A DNA stretch of 64,000 nucleotides from Ariolimax columbianus (Eukaryota; Mollusca; Gastropoda; Stylommatophora; Arionidae): assembly GCA_036924085.1 (NCBI GenBank), contig JAVGWX010000013.1:56304336-56368335 (forward strand), read 5' to 3'. Numbering within the stretch: position 1 is the stretch's first letter; each line of letters starts with the position of its first letter. The notes below the pieces were generated by a model. It was not told the origin of the DNA, did not search any database, and saw only the letters and a list, made by a program, of their open reading frames with translations. The translations under genes were made by a program, and so were the position numbers. This document shows, one piece after another, positions 1 through 10,857 of the stretch.

Positions 1-374
1 GATTCTAGCAATAGATTTACAAGCTATAACGTCAATCAGTTTCTGTGAGGTCAGATACTTGAGCATTGAACTCATTTTTCTGGTCAACTAGCACATATAA
101 CGGAAAGATTGAATCACATTCCCAGATTAATAATTTCATTCTTTCAAAACTATATAAACTGGCTCTCAAACACTTAACCATAACATCTACTGCTCATAAC
201 AACTTATTTGTTGTCTTATCTGCTGGAATTGTTCTTACTGTTGTAGGTGGTATTGCATGTTTACATCTCGTATTGGTTGCTTGTTTGCCAGTTTTGTGGT
301 CAGAAATGGCTTTAATATTGTTACATCATCTCAGAACTTTATCATTTGACTTCACAGATGTGGACACTGAGTTT

Positions 375-800
375 GTTACAAAGTCTAATGTCAATCTAAC
401 TATATTGGTAGAGTTCTCTCTCACTCTGTTACAAAGTCTAATGTCAACCTAACTATATTGGTATAGTTCTCTCTCACTCTATTACAAAGTCTAATGTCAA
501 CCTAACTATATTGGTAGAATGCTCTCACTCTATTACAAAGTCTAATGTCAACCTAACTATATTGGTATAGTTCTCTCTCACTCTGTTTGTTACAAAGTCT
601 AATGTCAATCTAACCAAATTGGTAGAATGCTCTCACTCTATTACAAAGTCTAATGTCAACCTAACTATATTGGTAGAGTTCTCTCAATATGTCTGTTACA
701 AAGTCTAATGTCAATCTAGCCAAATTGGTAGAGTTCTCTCTCAATCTGTTATAAAGTCTAATGTCAATCTAACTAAATTAGCACAATGCTCTCAATCTGT
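375..800. repeat. Tandem repeat, about 52-60 bp unit, about 8 copies
   Basis: The phrase TTACAAAGTCTAATGTCAA recurs about every 52-60 bases, each time followed by CTAACTATATTGGTAGA-like text and a CTCTCTCACTC run. Units differ by substitutions and small indels, so the array is moderately old. An open frame at 66-452 runs into the first units but has no recognisable domain. Confidence 0.85.
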
Positions 801-895
801 TTCATGTACACAAATAGTATTGATCCATAGGAAATTATCTTGAGATAATTCTAGCTCTGCAAGCCGCTAACAAATTCATTTAATATTTTTCACTT

Positions 896-1170
896 GCCAC
901 GGTAGCACAGTGGTTGGTGCACTGGATTCCCAGCCAAGCGATCAGAGTTCAATCCCCAGGTAGTGCTGGATACTTGTCCGATCGCCATCTCCTGTGCTTG
1001 ACCCAGTCTTAGAAATTGGGTACCAGAGTAATCTGGGAAGTAAAGGTGGCCAGCGTGACACTGACCCCATTACCCATTATGTGCAGTGAGTCATCAACTA
1101 ATATGGGCCTAACACCATATTTCCCATACGCCACATGACGTGACATGGGATCTTCACTTGTTTTTTTTAC
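896..1170 (+). mobile_element. SINE-A, tRNA-derived SINE, single-unit copy
   Basis: The head GGTAGCACAGTGGTTGGTGC resembles a pol III A box, and AGTTCAATCCCC about 35 bases later resembles a B box. The body continues to a T run near 1160-1168. Other copies are at 58420-58577 and 16456-18410, both on the minus strand. Bases 1040-1097 match the unit that is amplified about 32 times in the 16.5-18.3 kb array, so this copy shows the pre-amplification state. Confidence 0.8.
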
Positions 1171-1379
1171 TTACTTTAAAAGATAGTACTAGATGTAATT
1201 TCAACTTTTATCTTGCACTCAGAATTGTTAAAGACAGAATTATTAAAGACACAGATGTAAATGGCTTATTAGCATGCATTGTTTTTGTCAAACCTCTGTC
1301 AACTTAATATCCATGAACTGAGAAACAACAATTAAATAACACCAAAATGATAATTTTAAAATAGTAGTAAATGTAAAAA

Positions 1380-1612
1380 CACCTGAGTGGTAGTTCCTGG
1401 CTCTCACTGTAAAGGGATTGGGTTCAATCCAAAGTCTCAACTTGTTCCAGTACACTGTAAATAGACACTTGACTTACGGTTAGGGAGGGTAAGGTGAGAG
1501 GAAGGGAGACGGTCACCCTGTCCTCAGAAAAAGCTGAGACCTAGAACAGTGAGATTTCCAACACTTTGTCCCCACTAGTGTCTGCTTTGGGACTTTCTGG
1601 ACCTTTTTAGCA
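1380..1612 (+). mobile_element. Possible tRNA-derived SINE, single copy
   Basis: CCTGAGTGGTAGTTCCTGG followed by GGGTTCAATCC gives plausible A and B boxes at tRNA-like spacing. The following 180 bases are richer in G+C than the surroundings. No second copy was seen in the window, so the call rests on the promoter-like boxes. Confidence 0.45.
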
Positions 1613-1654
1613 AGTATGACCCAAACAAGTTGAATAATCTAGAGAAGATCAGAG

Positions 1655-2155
1655 AGATAATGCAACAACACCAAGCTATTAGTGAATGAGGCAGCTTTGA
1701 CTCACAGAGAGAGATATAGAGAGAGAATGAGAGACAGAAAATGCTACATCACCTAACTAATAGTCAATGAATGAGAGACTGCTTGACTAAGAGTAACTGC
1801 CGAAGATGGATGTGTAGGACCGAAAGGTGCAAATATCGCATGCAAGCTGTAAACTAGCGACACAACGCATTCCATTCTCTGGACTACATCCTACTACTTG
1901 CAAACCCCTGAAATTGAGATCGAACACAAAAAGAAGAAGAAGAAGAGAAAGATAATGCTACATCCCCTAACTAATAGTCAATGAATGAGAGACTGCTTGA
2001 CTTAGAGAGAGAGAGAGATAATGCTACATCACAAAGCTATTAGTCAGTAAGTGAGGTTGCTTTTACTTACAGAGAGAGCAAGAGAGAGAAAGATAATGCT
2101 ACAGCACCAAACTAATAGTCAATGAATGAGGCTGCTTTGACTCACAGAGAAATAG
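1655..2155. repeat. Tandem repeat, about 90-110 bp unit, 4-5 copies, interrupted
   Basis: Each unit contains GATAATGCTACA, then AACTAATAGTCAATGAATGAG, then GCTTTGACT or GCTTGACT, then an AGAGAGAG tract. The array is split at about 1793-1950 by a fragment of dispersed family D, after which the same unit resumes. Confidence 0.8.
1795..1950 (+). mobile_element. Family D dispersed repeat, 3' fragment with GAA tail
   Basis: GATGGATGTGTAGGACC, AAGGTGCAAATATCGCA and AAACTAGCGACACAACGCATT match the 3' halves of the copies at 2553-2865, 38968-39266 and 48376-48672. It ends in an AAGAAGAAGAAGAAG tail, as expected for a retrotransposed, 5'-truncated copy, and sits inside a tandem array. Confidence 0.7.
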
Positions 2156-2552
2156 ATCAAATGAACTAGCAATATAGGAATGAACAAAAGAATTACAATA
2201 ATTTTTTTTTGAAACACCAGAGTAAGAAAACCACTTGGATATACTTCATAACTTGATTAGTAGAAGAGATAAAGTATGGATTATACTTCTTATTAAATTA
2301 ATGTTTGTTCAAATAGCCAACAGTAAATAATATGAATACCCCAAAATACAACCCCTTCGAAAAGTAAACAAAATGGCTTCATTAATGCATAGTTACTTAT
2401 TATTCATTTCACAAACATTCCAAATACAATTTTTTAGAAAATGTATATTAAATTAACAATTTTACAGAATGTATCTGCTCCTTTTCTCATCTTCATTGCA
2501 GTGTAAGTTGGTTGGCCTGGGTGATAGTTTATTTCTTTTCATTATTCATGGG
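2156..2552. other. Unassigned AT-rich sequence
   Basis: No coding frame, RNA gene or repeat recognised. Confidence 0.5.
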
Positions 2553-2865
2553 AGGGGCCCATGATGTAGCAGTGCATGAGCTGACAGCAGGTAAGCAGCT
2601 ATTGACTCATAGCTGCTTTCATCAGGGCTAGTGAACCATAGCTGACCAAGACTCTATTCCACCTCCACATGGCGGCCATAGAAACAGGCTGCACTATCCA
2701 CCAGTGTTATCTGGCAAAGGAATAGGGATCAAAATTGGAAAGCAAACTCGGTACTAAAAAAGCCAGATGAAATCGGATGTGTTGGGTCGCAAGGTGCAGT
2801 TATGTTGGTCTTGCTGTAAACCGCGACACAACGTCCTTTTCAGGACAAATGCCGAAGAACAATTA
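2553..2865 (+). mobile_element. Family D dispersed repeat, near full length
   Basis: It shares the landmarks CATAGCTGACCA, ATGGCGGCCATAGAAAC, GGTACTAAAAAA, AAATCGGATGTG and CGACACAACGTCC with copies at 38968 and 48376. The length is about 300 bases. No clear tRNA-like head was seen, so it may be a SINE with another kind of head or a LINE-derived tail. Confidence 0.7.
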
Positions 2866-4375
2866 CTCATAGAATTTATGAAAGCAGCTTTTGTTTATCA
2901 CCAAACTTTTATTTTGGGGCATTTTAAAAAAGATAGTTAAAGGCAGGCTCTATGTTTGTTATATATCGGTCCTCTTCAATAGATCATGTCCATGGCAATC
3001 AACCGTTCAAAGACCTTATTTAAGGTATATTTAATTAATTTAATTCAACCAACCATCTTCCTTGATTGATCTTAATTTTCTAGTATATAAAAAAGTCTTA
3101 AATATATACCAGAAGATTTCTGTGTTTTGTTATTAGATTGCCAAATTATTTAGTATTTGTTTCTCTGATTAAGCCACACTTTAGCACATTTCCACATTTA
3201 CTGTTATTTATTGTGTTCCTTTTAGATGTGCTGACAACTTATATCAGACGCCAGTATTCAAATGTTTTGTATTTAATCTTGATGCTTGACTTTCCTTTTG
3301 AGGATTGAAATTGTAATCATCATCTTTAAAAAACAAAACAATTATTTGTCAGAAATGTATTGAAGGTATAATTTTAACAATGGACAAACAAAATAAAACA
3401 GCAACCATTTCATAACAGTTGCATTTTTGCATTATGCGAGGTACATGAGTCAAAATTCCTATTTAAAAAAAAATTGCAGCAGCCACAAAAGACAGTGAAA
3501 TTGTTGACACTTTCAAAAGGAAATGGGATGATATATTATGGGCTATAACTTATCCAGCTGAATATGTATGTCATTGAATGTTTAAATTGTTCATATACTG
3601 TACATACAAAATAACTTCTTATTAATAATAATTCACTTTGACTTTAATCTTGATGTATTTAATATTTTCAGAAAGTTATGGAAGCAAAATTCAAGCCACA
3701 GCAACACTATGTGCATAACGAAGATTTGCCCTAAATGAAATTCTGCAGCAGATATCACAAAACAGCTGTAAAAGTAAAATAGGTGATCTGAAATGTCTGT
3801 TTCTTGAACTCCACAGAACATACTATGTTTAGCCTGCTAAAGCTACTGCAGGACTGTTTCATTAAATTTGAGCAGACATAATTTTTCTCAAAATAAACTT
3901 CAGTGACAACCAATTGATTATTGTCCTGAAATCCTTTACAGCAGCTTTGTAAAGGTTGGTTAGCATAACAAAAATAACATTACAAATACTAGACTGTTAA
4001 GAAACAATGTTTAAATATATTATTTTAATAATTTGTCGTGGTCAAAGTAGATCTTAAACTCAGATTTCTATCTTCTTAAGTTCAGAGGAAATTAAGGGGT
4101 TGTAATAATAACTCTTTGATATTTCAGGCCACTTTTAAACTGATCAATATTTTGTGAAAGTTAAATTTTAAAATAATTTCTTGACTGCAGTAAAGAAAAT
4201 AATGTTTTTTATAGTTGGTTTCGGTAAATAAATACAAAATAAAGTCAAGTGACGTAAATTGTGGTTTATGAAGAGAATGCTGCACATACTACTGATAGCT
4301 GAGAAATTTTATGACTAAGCACAAAAGAAAAAAACCAATTACAAGATCACCACTAACCAAAATAAATAGAACACA
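2866..4375. other. Unassigned AT-rich sequence
   Basis: Only short chance frames are present (for example 3633-3821 on the minus strand, no motif). No splice-flanked conserved exon was recognised. Confidence 0.5.
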
Positions 4376-4379
4376 TGCA

Positions 4380-4570
4380 TTACTCTTCATATTCTTAGAA
4401 AGAATAGTATGGAAAACATGGTATGAATGGGGAAAAGTAGTAGAGGAAGACAAAAAGGGAAGATATGGGATGGCTTAATAAGACGATTGGAAAAATGTAT
4501 TATCTGAATTACTAGAATTCTGAAAAGACAGACTGATTTTGAGGGACTTGATTGTCAATGCTACTTGATA
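4380..4570 (+). pseudogene. LINE 3'-end remnant (RTE-like)
   Basis: The forward translation resembles the terminal region of RTE-like reverse transcriptase proteins: a GKSSRGRQKGR-like basic stretch, then a W-containing segment and a DRLILRD-like end. Stops and shifts interrupt it. It is short, so the family assignment is tentative. Confidence 0.45.
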
Positions 4571-5738
4571 TCATATTCAAGGATATCAGCTGTAAAGAGA
4601 ATCATATGTCTTTAGGTTCGTATTGAATACACATACATTCAGTTATAGATTGTTGTGATGTTACTTCTTTCAGTCATCTCATGGTAAATATCATTACGTT
4701 CTGGTACCTGTAAAAATAATCAATGGAACTTAATATCATAGATCAACATGAAAAGATGCTCCTGTTTCAAAATAAATAAAAAGAAAATAACATAACAAAA
4801 TAAACATACACACACACACCCGTGCATGTATGCTTACGTTCACTGCAATGCACACACATACATCATTTTGTAGTGTACAGTCATAAAGCTAATTTATCTA
4901 ATTATGCTGAACTTTGCTGATGTTACCAGAAATGAGAGTTCTCAATTTTCACAAAAACTTACTCTCTAAATAGTGTTATCACACTAATACACAGCTTACT
5001 CCTTTCATATTGCAGTAACATACATGTACAACAGATCCATATTGAAACTTAGCACACCCCCAGATACAGCAGGGAAACTCAATTCCATATGAACAATAAA
5101 AGAATTGATAGTCTTTTTACAAATACAGATGAGACACTATCATTTTGTATGCCACTGATGTTAAAAATACAAAGACTTTTTCACAAGTGAATTAATCTAA
5201 ACAGTTTTAAAAGAAATTCAATATCAACTATAATAGTGTGGAAGCTGTATGAGCCTGTTCAGACAAAATGACATAACAGGATGCCACAATTCACTTTGGG
5301 CAAAAGCTGTCTATTCAGTCAAGTTCAAGTACACCACCTATCTGTAAATAATCATATGCAGATTTCACCTTCAAATGGTCAAGATGGTTTTTGTCCATCT
5401 CTGTCAGTAAAGGAGCTTTGGATAATGTGCTGACCACATATTAGAATTGTCATTGACCATAATAATAAAGCTATCAAAGTACTCATCTTTAGTAACAATT
5501 AAACAACTTTAGAAAAAGCCAAAATAGAAAAACAATAAAACAAATATAAAGATGGCAGCAGTATTTACAATGAGTGCAATGTGACTTTAATCTTCAAATA
5601 ACACTAAGAGATGAAATCATATTTGATTGAAAGATGTTAAACTGAAAAATATGTTACCACTGGTAATAATAACAAGTAGGATCTGCAGCAAATATATCAG
5701 CACTGAAAGTGACATTTGTCTGCTTTGCAAGTAATCAT
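4571..5738. other. Unassigned AT-rich sequence
   Basis: No convincing gene. A short CA run is present near 4808-4819. Confidence 0.5.
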
Positions 5739-5741
5739 TAA

Positions 5742-5790
<49 letters not shown>

Positions 5791-5820
5791 AGAGAGAGAG
5801 AGAGAGAGAGGGGGGGGGAG
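5739..5820. repeat. Compound microsatellite (GT)n(AT)n(AG)n and G run
   Basis: GT repeats pass into AT repeats, then AG repeats, then a run of G. Low-complexity frames across it are artefacts. Confidence 0.95.
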
Positions 5821-5894
5821 GGCAGGGTCAGCTGCTTATAGATTTTGGGGGCCATTTGTACAGTAAAAATAGTATGTTTTAAATCTTCCATCCT

Positions 5895-6505
5895 ACATTT
5901 ATTTTAGGAGACCTTTTAAAATTAATGGGCACTCTGCAAAATCGATTGTAACATTAACCCTGACCTGGTACATGGTTGCCATGTGCAGCAATAAATGATC
6001 CAGATAGACCCTCATTCTCTTCTGGTCTTTTACAATAATAATCTGCCATAATGATCCTCGAGGTGATGATGCTTCCCATAACCCTGATTTCATGTAAACT
6101 CTCCTTGCTTCGTATCCTCAGAACAGTCATGCTTACCCGACGAAGTGCAAAACCTAGAGGTAGGAGAGGAGATAAATGGAAACAGAGAAAGCCAGATACA
6201 AACACCTGACCACCAAACGGACGACGGTATTCCTTGCATATACACACTCCTCGCAGTCTCCATCCCAAGGTAGTGGAGTACTTGACTTCCCTTGAGGAGT
6301 CAACAGGGACCTAGGTCGACCCACTCACTATGAAGCCACGAGGTGCCAGAGTTTCATCCCTGAATATCAGGCACCAGAGGGTGTCACTCCCGCACCCCAT
6401 GGCTTTAGCAGTTGGCCGACTCCCCTCCAGCTCTAGATGAGGCCTAGCAACAAGCTGCAGTAGTCGAATGACACAACAGACCACTGTCACCTAAGTGAAC
6501 ATTAT
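5895..6505. other. G+C-richer unassigned block
   Basis: This block stands out from its AT-rich flanks. It contains GAGGAGTCAACAGGGACCT, CACCAGAGGGTGTCACTCCC and GGCCGACTCCCCTCCAGC. A 104-codon minus-strand frame (5954-6268) has no motif I recognise. The composition is typical of transposon-derived sequence here, but no second copy was found, so the origin is open. Confidence 0.4.
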
Positions 6506-6929
6506 TATTATAATGATCCACCGTACACACTCATACCATATTTAATTTGGCCAGAAAACTAATAAATGCAATTCACTGAAGATGTACTACAGATTTGTAT
6601 TTTTACATTTATCCAAGGTTTTAAATCAATTTTTCATTCCGATTTTTAAAAAAGTATTGGCCCTGCTGAATGCTTAAAATTGTTAGTGTTAGTTCATGTG
6701 GTTTGGCTGTTAGTTATTCGATAAGTGTCACTTGACTGTGTCTAAAACAACTATTTCCATGAAATTTTTTTAAGCTGTAATAGTAAATACATTATGTTAA
6801 TTTATACAGAATTAATATAAAAAAACATCTTAAGTGTTGACTGTGATTTCATTCACAAATTATTTTTAGCTAAACTTATCTATGACCTCTTTATTTGTTT
6901 TCTTTTTTTCTCTATGGCTCCACATTTCA
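6506..6929. other. Unassigned AT-rich sequence
   Basis: Nothing recognised. Confidence 0.5.
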
Positions 6930-7670
6930 AAAACCTAAATTCTCCCAAATTTGCTCAACTGCCTATATTTTTTACACCATACAGTAATGAGTATACAAAA
7001 CATCTCAAGACTTTCATTTTTAATTTGTGAGTTACTTGTTTGGATGTGAATATTTGTTTCATGTTGGTGAAAATAGTTTTTAACATTCTTATTCTCTTCC
7101 TGATTTCAACCTCACATCGTCTGTCCTCTAGTATTATTGTTCTATGATCTGAGAAGCACTTCATCTCTTATAGTATTTGGTTGTTATTCTTATCTATAGA
7201 ACTGATTGCTGATCATCATCATACTGTTTTTTGTCCAATCCATATTCTTGACTTCTGGACTCACTAATTCTTATTTGTTTTTTCTTGCAGAATGGTGTTA
7301 TCCAGATAACTGAGATTATTTATTGAAGCACCATCAATGATGAGTCTTGGCATTTCTTTTGTCTTGTTTAAAGATCTGTTGGGTTTAAATATGAACTCAT
7401 ACACTCCCGCTTGCAGATGTATCAGCTTCCGGATTTTTTCAGAAAACCCCGGAGTTGATGTATCGACTTATGCGACTGTGTTCACAAAATCACATATTTT
7501 TTCCATTCCTACTTCACTTCAATGTTTTATTTTGGTTCTTGGCGGAAGTTCAGATTTTGTGCTTTTAATTTCCAGAAGAGTTAGCATGGGTTTCATTGAA
7601 AAAATGTTTATTTGCGTAGGATTAAAAAAAAATGCCACACATCTTTGTCTCACTCCTTATTTTACATCTA
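6930..7670 (-). pseudogene. RTE-like LINE remnant (family G), minus strand
   Basis: Read on the minus strand, a GVRQRCVAFFFNPT-like segment recalls the RT motif G(V/I)RQGC-LSP. An IDGASINNLSYLDNTI-like segment follows, corresponding to the 'YLG' region after the RT catalytic motif. Then comes an EVEIRKRIRMLKTIF-like stretch and a LRCFVYSLLYGV segment typical of RTE-like C-terminal halves. Stops and frameshifts are frequent and the FADD motif is not intact, so the copy is dead. Long forward frames here (7337-7684) are antisense shadows. Confidence 0.6.
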
Positions 7671-7689
7671 TAGATGGAGAGTAAATCCT

Positions 7690-7827
7690 GTTAGATTTGA
7701 CCATGGTAGTTTGCTGCATGTATAGGCTGCTGATTGTTAGATTTGACCATGGTAGTTTGCTGCATGTATAGGCTGCTGATTGTTAGATTTGACCATGGTA
7801 GTTTGCTGCAAGTATAGGCTGCTGATT
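7690..7827. repeat. 46-bp tandem repeat, 3 exact-length copies
   Basis: The 46-base unit beginning GTTAGATTTGACCATGG and ending GGCTGCTGATT occurs three times head to tail, with one difference in the third copy. Near identity indicates recent duplication. Confidence 0.95.
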
Positions 7828-8330
7828 GTTATTGTCTTCTCCAACCACACCTATTTCCTTCAGACATTTCATTAAGATTATTATACTTGACTCTGTAAAA
7901 ATACTTTTTCAGTGATTAAATTACACATAAATGCTAGTTTGGACTTGTATATATTTTTCTGTTAGTTTTCTTATGTTTCTCTCAAACCACTGTCCTGACT
8001 TCAAATTGATCTACAGGAACGCTGTTGTCTACTCTATACCTTGTTCTCTCCTGTATAATTTTAAGCACTTTCTATATTGTGTGACTAAATGAACTGATTG
8101 TTTGAAATTCTGAACATCTGGTTGCACAAAACTTGTATAATGTAACTTGTATAAAGATGTCATTACACAGATTAGTGATTTGACTGAAATCCTCCAAGGT
8201 TTCTATCATTTCTATAGTTATGTATTCCTGTCTGTTGCTGTACCTTTGCTCATATGTTTCTCTATTTCATATGCTTGGGCTGTCATTATTAAATACAAAT
8301 ATTTTATTGTCTCTATTGTTGCCGAACTGC
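7828..8330. other. Unassigned AT-rich sequence
   Basis: No supported gene. A 63-codon hydrophobic frame at 8147-8338 shows no family resemblance. Confidence 0.5.
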
Positions 8331-10430
8331 TTACTTAACTTAACTTAACTTAACATCTTTATACTGGTTTAGAAGACTCTGTAGAGTCTGTATACAACCA
8401 GTTTAATTTACATTACCTTGTTCTAAAAGCTATGCGCATCCAATCTATTATTAAATGCATTAATTTTCCCTGCCTCCACTACTTCCTGTGGCAATGCATT
8501 TCAAGCATTCACCAATCTCTGACTAAAAAAATATTTCCTAATATCTAATCTGGACCTTTCTTTAGTTAATTTATATCTATGCCCTCTTGTTCTTGTAGGT
8601 CGTTGTATTTTGAAAAAACTGTTTATAGTCTAATTTATCTGTTCTTTTGATTATCTTATAAACCTGTATTAATTCACCTCAAATTCTTCTCTTTTTTAGA
8701 CACTGTAGGACGGTTTTTCTGAGTCTGTCTGTAATTATGGAATCCACTTTCAGTTTTGTCACTCTTTTTTGTATCCATTCCAGGATGTTTATATCCCCTC
8801 TATGATAAGGACTCCACACCTGTACACAGTACTCCAATCTAGGTCTAATTAATGCTTTATACAGTTTCACTATCACTTCCTTGCTCCTATGTTTAATATT
8901 TCTTAACATACTTAACATTGCATTTGCCTTTTTCACTGCTACCTGGACTTGCTCACTCACCTTACCTGTATGATCTATTATAACCCCTAGGTCCCTTTCC
9001 TTATCTATCTTTCTAAGATTATTCCCACCCATTCTGTAATTATGTTCCATATTTGATCTACCCATGTGGATGACTGTACATTTATCTACATTAAACTCCA
9101 TTTGCCAGCTGACAGGCCATTCTAAAATTTTATCTAAATCCTACCTCATATATCCACTTCAGCTTTAGATGAGACACCACTGCATAGTTTTGTGTCATCA
9201 GCAAATTTTGTAAACAGGAATCCCATTTCAATGTCCAAATCATTTATATATATCAAGAACAAAATTGGTCCCAAAACCGAGCCCTGTGGCACACCACTTT
9301 TCACTTCACACCACTCAGAGTACTCCTTATTTATGCCCACCCCTCTGCCTTCTTCCCGTTACCCAATTTTCAATCCATTTGGCAACTTCCCCACCTATTC
9401 AATGTGATTTTAACTTTCGAAGAAATCTTTAACAAGGAACTCTATCAAAGGCCTTTACAAAATCTAGATAAATAACATCCACTGGCTCCCCTTTATCTAT
9501 CACTTTAGTAACCTCCTCTATGAATTCTAATAAATTTGTTAAGCACTATTGCCCTCTTGTAAGCCCACAATGACTATTTTTGATTAGATTCAACTTGTCT
9601 AAATGTGTTACAATGTTTTCTTTGATTATTGACTTTAACAATTTACAGACTGTGCTCATTAAACTCAACGGTCTATAATTTGCTGGATCTGATTTTATGC
9701 CCTTTTTGAATAAGGGGATCACTCCTGAATCTTTCCAATCCCGTGGAACAATCCCTTTTGCAAGTGACTGAGAACATAATATAGCCAATGGTTTTGCTAG
9801 TTGGTCCCTAATTTCAAACAGCAATTTTGGATAAATACCGTCTTGACCGAGGAGCGCGTGGCCGAATGATTTTGAGGCCTGCCTGTTGATAAGGAGGGCA
9901 GCAGTTCGAATCCCGATATGACATATGTTGTTTTTCTGTTGGGGGTGAAATAAACAAACATAGCTAGCACATGACATGGTGACCCTCAACTACCCCAGCA
10001 ATGGGAAAAAGTCATATTGGCAGTTTGACCATCTTGACCTGGACATTTATCCACTTTCAACCCCTCCAATTTTTAAAAAAACCATTTCCTCTGTAATACA
10101 GATTGATCTTAATCCCACTGTATCCATGTCTCTTTGAAAAATATCTAAAGGCTCTGGGATCTTGGAGCAGTTCTCTTTTGTGTATACTGTACCAAAGGAC
10201 TGATGGAGTAGATTAGCTGCCTCCCTATTCTCACTTATTATTTTTCCTGTGCTGTCTATGAGAAGGCCTACTTTGTCTTTCATTCTTTGTTTATTTCTTA
10301 CATAAGAAAAGAAACTTTTACTATCAGTCTTGATCCTCTGAGCAAGTTTTTTTTCTAAGTCTATTTTTGCTGTTTTATTCACTTTCTGAAATTATGTTCT
10401 ACCTGTCCAAATATTTTTAATATTTTACTT
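8331..10430 (-). pseudogene. CR1-like LINE, 5'-truncated, minus strand, with nested SINE
   Basis: Minus-strand frames give, from 5' to 3', an ENREAANLLHQSFGTVY-like pre-RT segment (10047-10382), GVIPLFKKGIKSDPANYRP (about 9690), then [20 protein letters not shown] and [10 protein letters not shown], which are RT catalytic motifs (9146-9340). The CR1-type C-terminal half follows (8679-9101), with ERDLGVIIDHTGKVSEQ and LYKALIRPRLEYCVQVWSP. The 3' end carries an AGACTCTACAGAGTCT palindrome and TTAAG repeats (8331-8405). The frames are broken by shifts and by the SINE at 9848-10029. No endonuclease domain is present. Related copies are at 27965, 37243 and 50938. Confidence 0.85.
9848..10029 (+). 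mobile_element. SINE-F, tRNA-Ser/Leu-like head, nested in the CR1-like LINE
   Basis: The head GAGCGCGTGGCCGAATGAT and the box AGTTCGAATCCC resemble class II (Ser/Leu) tRNA promoters. LINE coding sequence stops at TCTTGACC (9840-9847) and resumes after a second TCTTGACC near 10031-10038, so an 8-9 base target-site duplication brackets the insert. It is opposite in orientation to the LINE. Confidence 0.7.
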
Positions 10431-10690
10431 AGGGGACTTAGTGATCTTGAGGTAAAGTGTCCACCTCGGGTGCCGGTGGTCACATATTTAAATCAATGTG
10501 GAGACGGAGAATTTTTCACGTGGTTCTTCTGGTAAAAATTCCCCTGATCTCTGGGTAGCGAGACCGGACTCCAGTGTCGAGCATGTTAAAAATTCCTTGG
10601 CAGTTGGAAATCGAAAAGAATAGGCTTAACGACTGCTGCCCGAACAAAATTCAAATTAAAAATCTACCCAAGTTATTTGTACCTTTCAAT
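10431..10690 (+). mobile_element. SINE-B copy, tail missing
   Basis: The head GGGACTTAGTGATCTTGAGG, the body GATCTCTGGGTAGCGAGACC and GAGCATGTTAAAAATTCC, and GGCTTAACGACTGCTGCCCG match copies at 32535, 33865 and 36719. The characteristic family tail (AGGAAGTTTAAAATACC...) is absent. A SINE-C copy begins at once, so the two elements abut. Confidence 0.75.
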
Positions 10691-10857
10691 GTTCAGAGCA
10701 GCTATAGATGGTGCCTAACTGGCTGCGGGTCTACTTAGCTCTAGTGTTTGAGTCCCATTAAGGTGGATTCGCACATCGGTTAAACCACCCTCCAAAAAAC
10801 TAGTTGTATACAGACTCTGTAGAGTCTTCTAAACCAGTATACAGATGTTAAGTTATA
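10691..10857 (+). mobile_element. SINE-C copy with CR1-like 3' tail
   Basis: AGAGCAGCTATAGATGG, GCCTAACTGGCTGCGGGTCT and a B-box-like GTTTGAGTCCC form the head. The last 55 or so bases, TAGTTGTATACAGACTCTG through AGATGTTAAGTTA, match the reverse complement of 8335-8405, the CR1-like LINE 3' end. Other copies are at 39267 and 62247. Confidence 0.75.

Noticed and set aside
66..452. 128-codon frame at the left edge
   Set aside because: Its C-terminal third is tandem-repeat sequence, it has no recognisable domain, and it is hydrophobic only in the way AT-rich DNA often is.
896..970. Genuine tRNA genes at the SINE heads (also at 9848, 57299)
   Set aside because: The acceptor stems do not pair over the needed 7 bases and the sequences continue into SINE bodies with other copies.
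7337..7684. 115-codon plus-strand frame
   Set aside because: It is antisense to an RTE-like LINE remnant whose protein motifs read on the minus strand.
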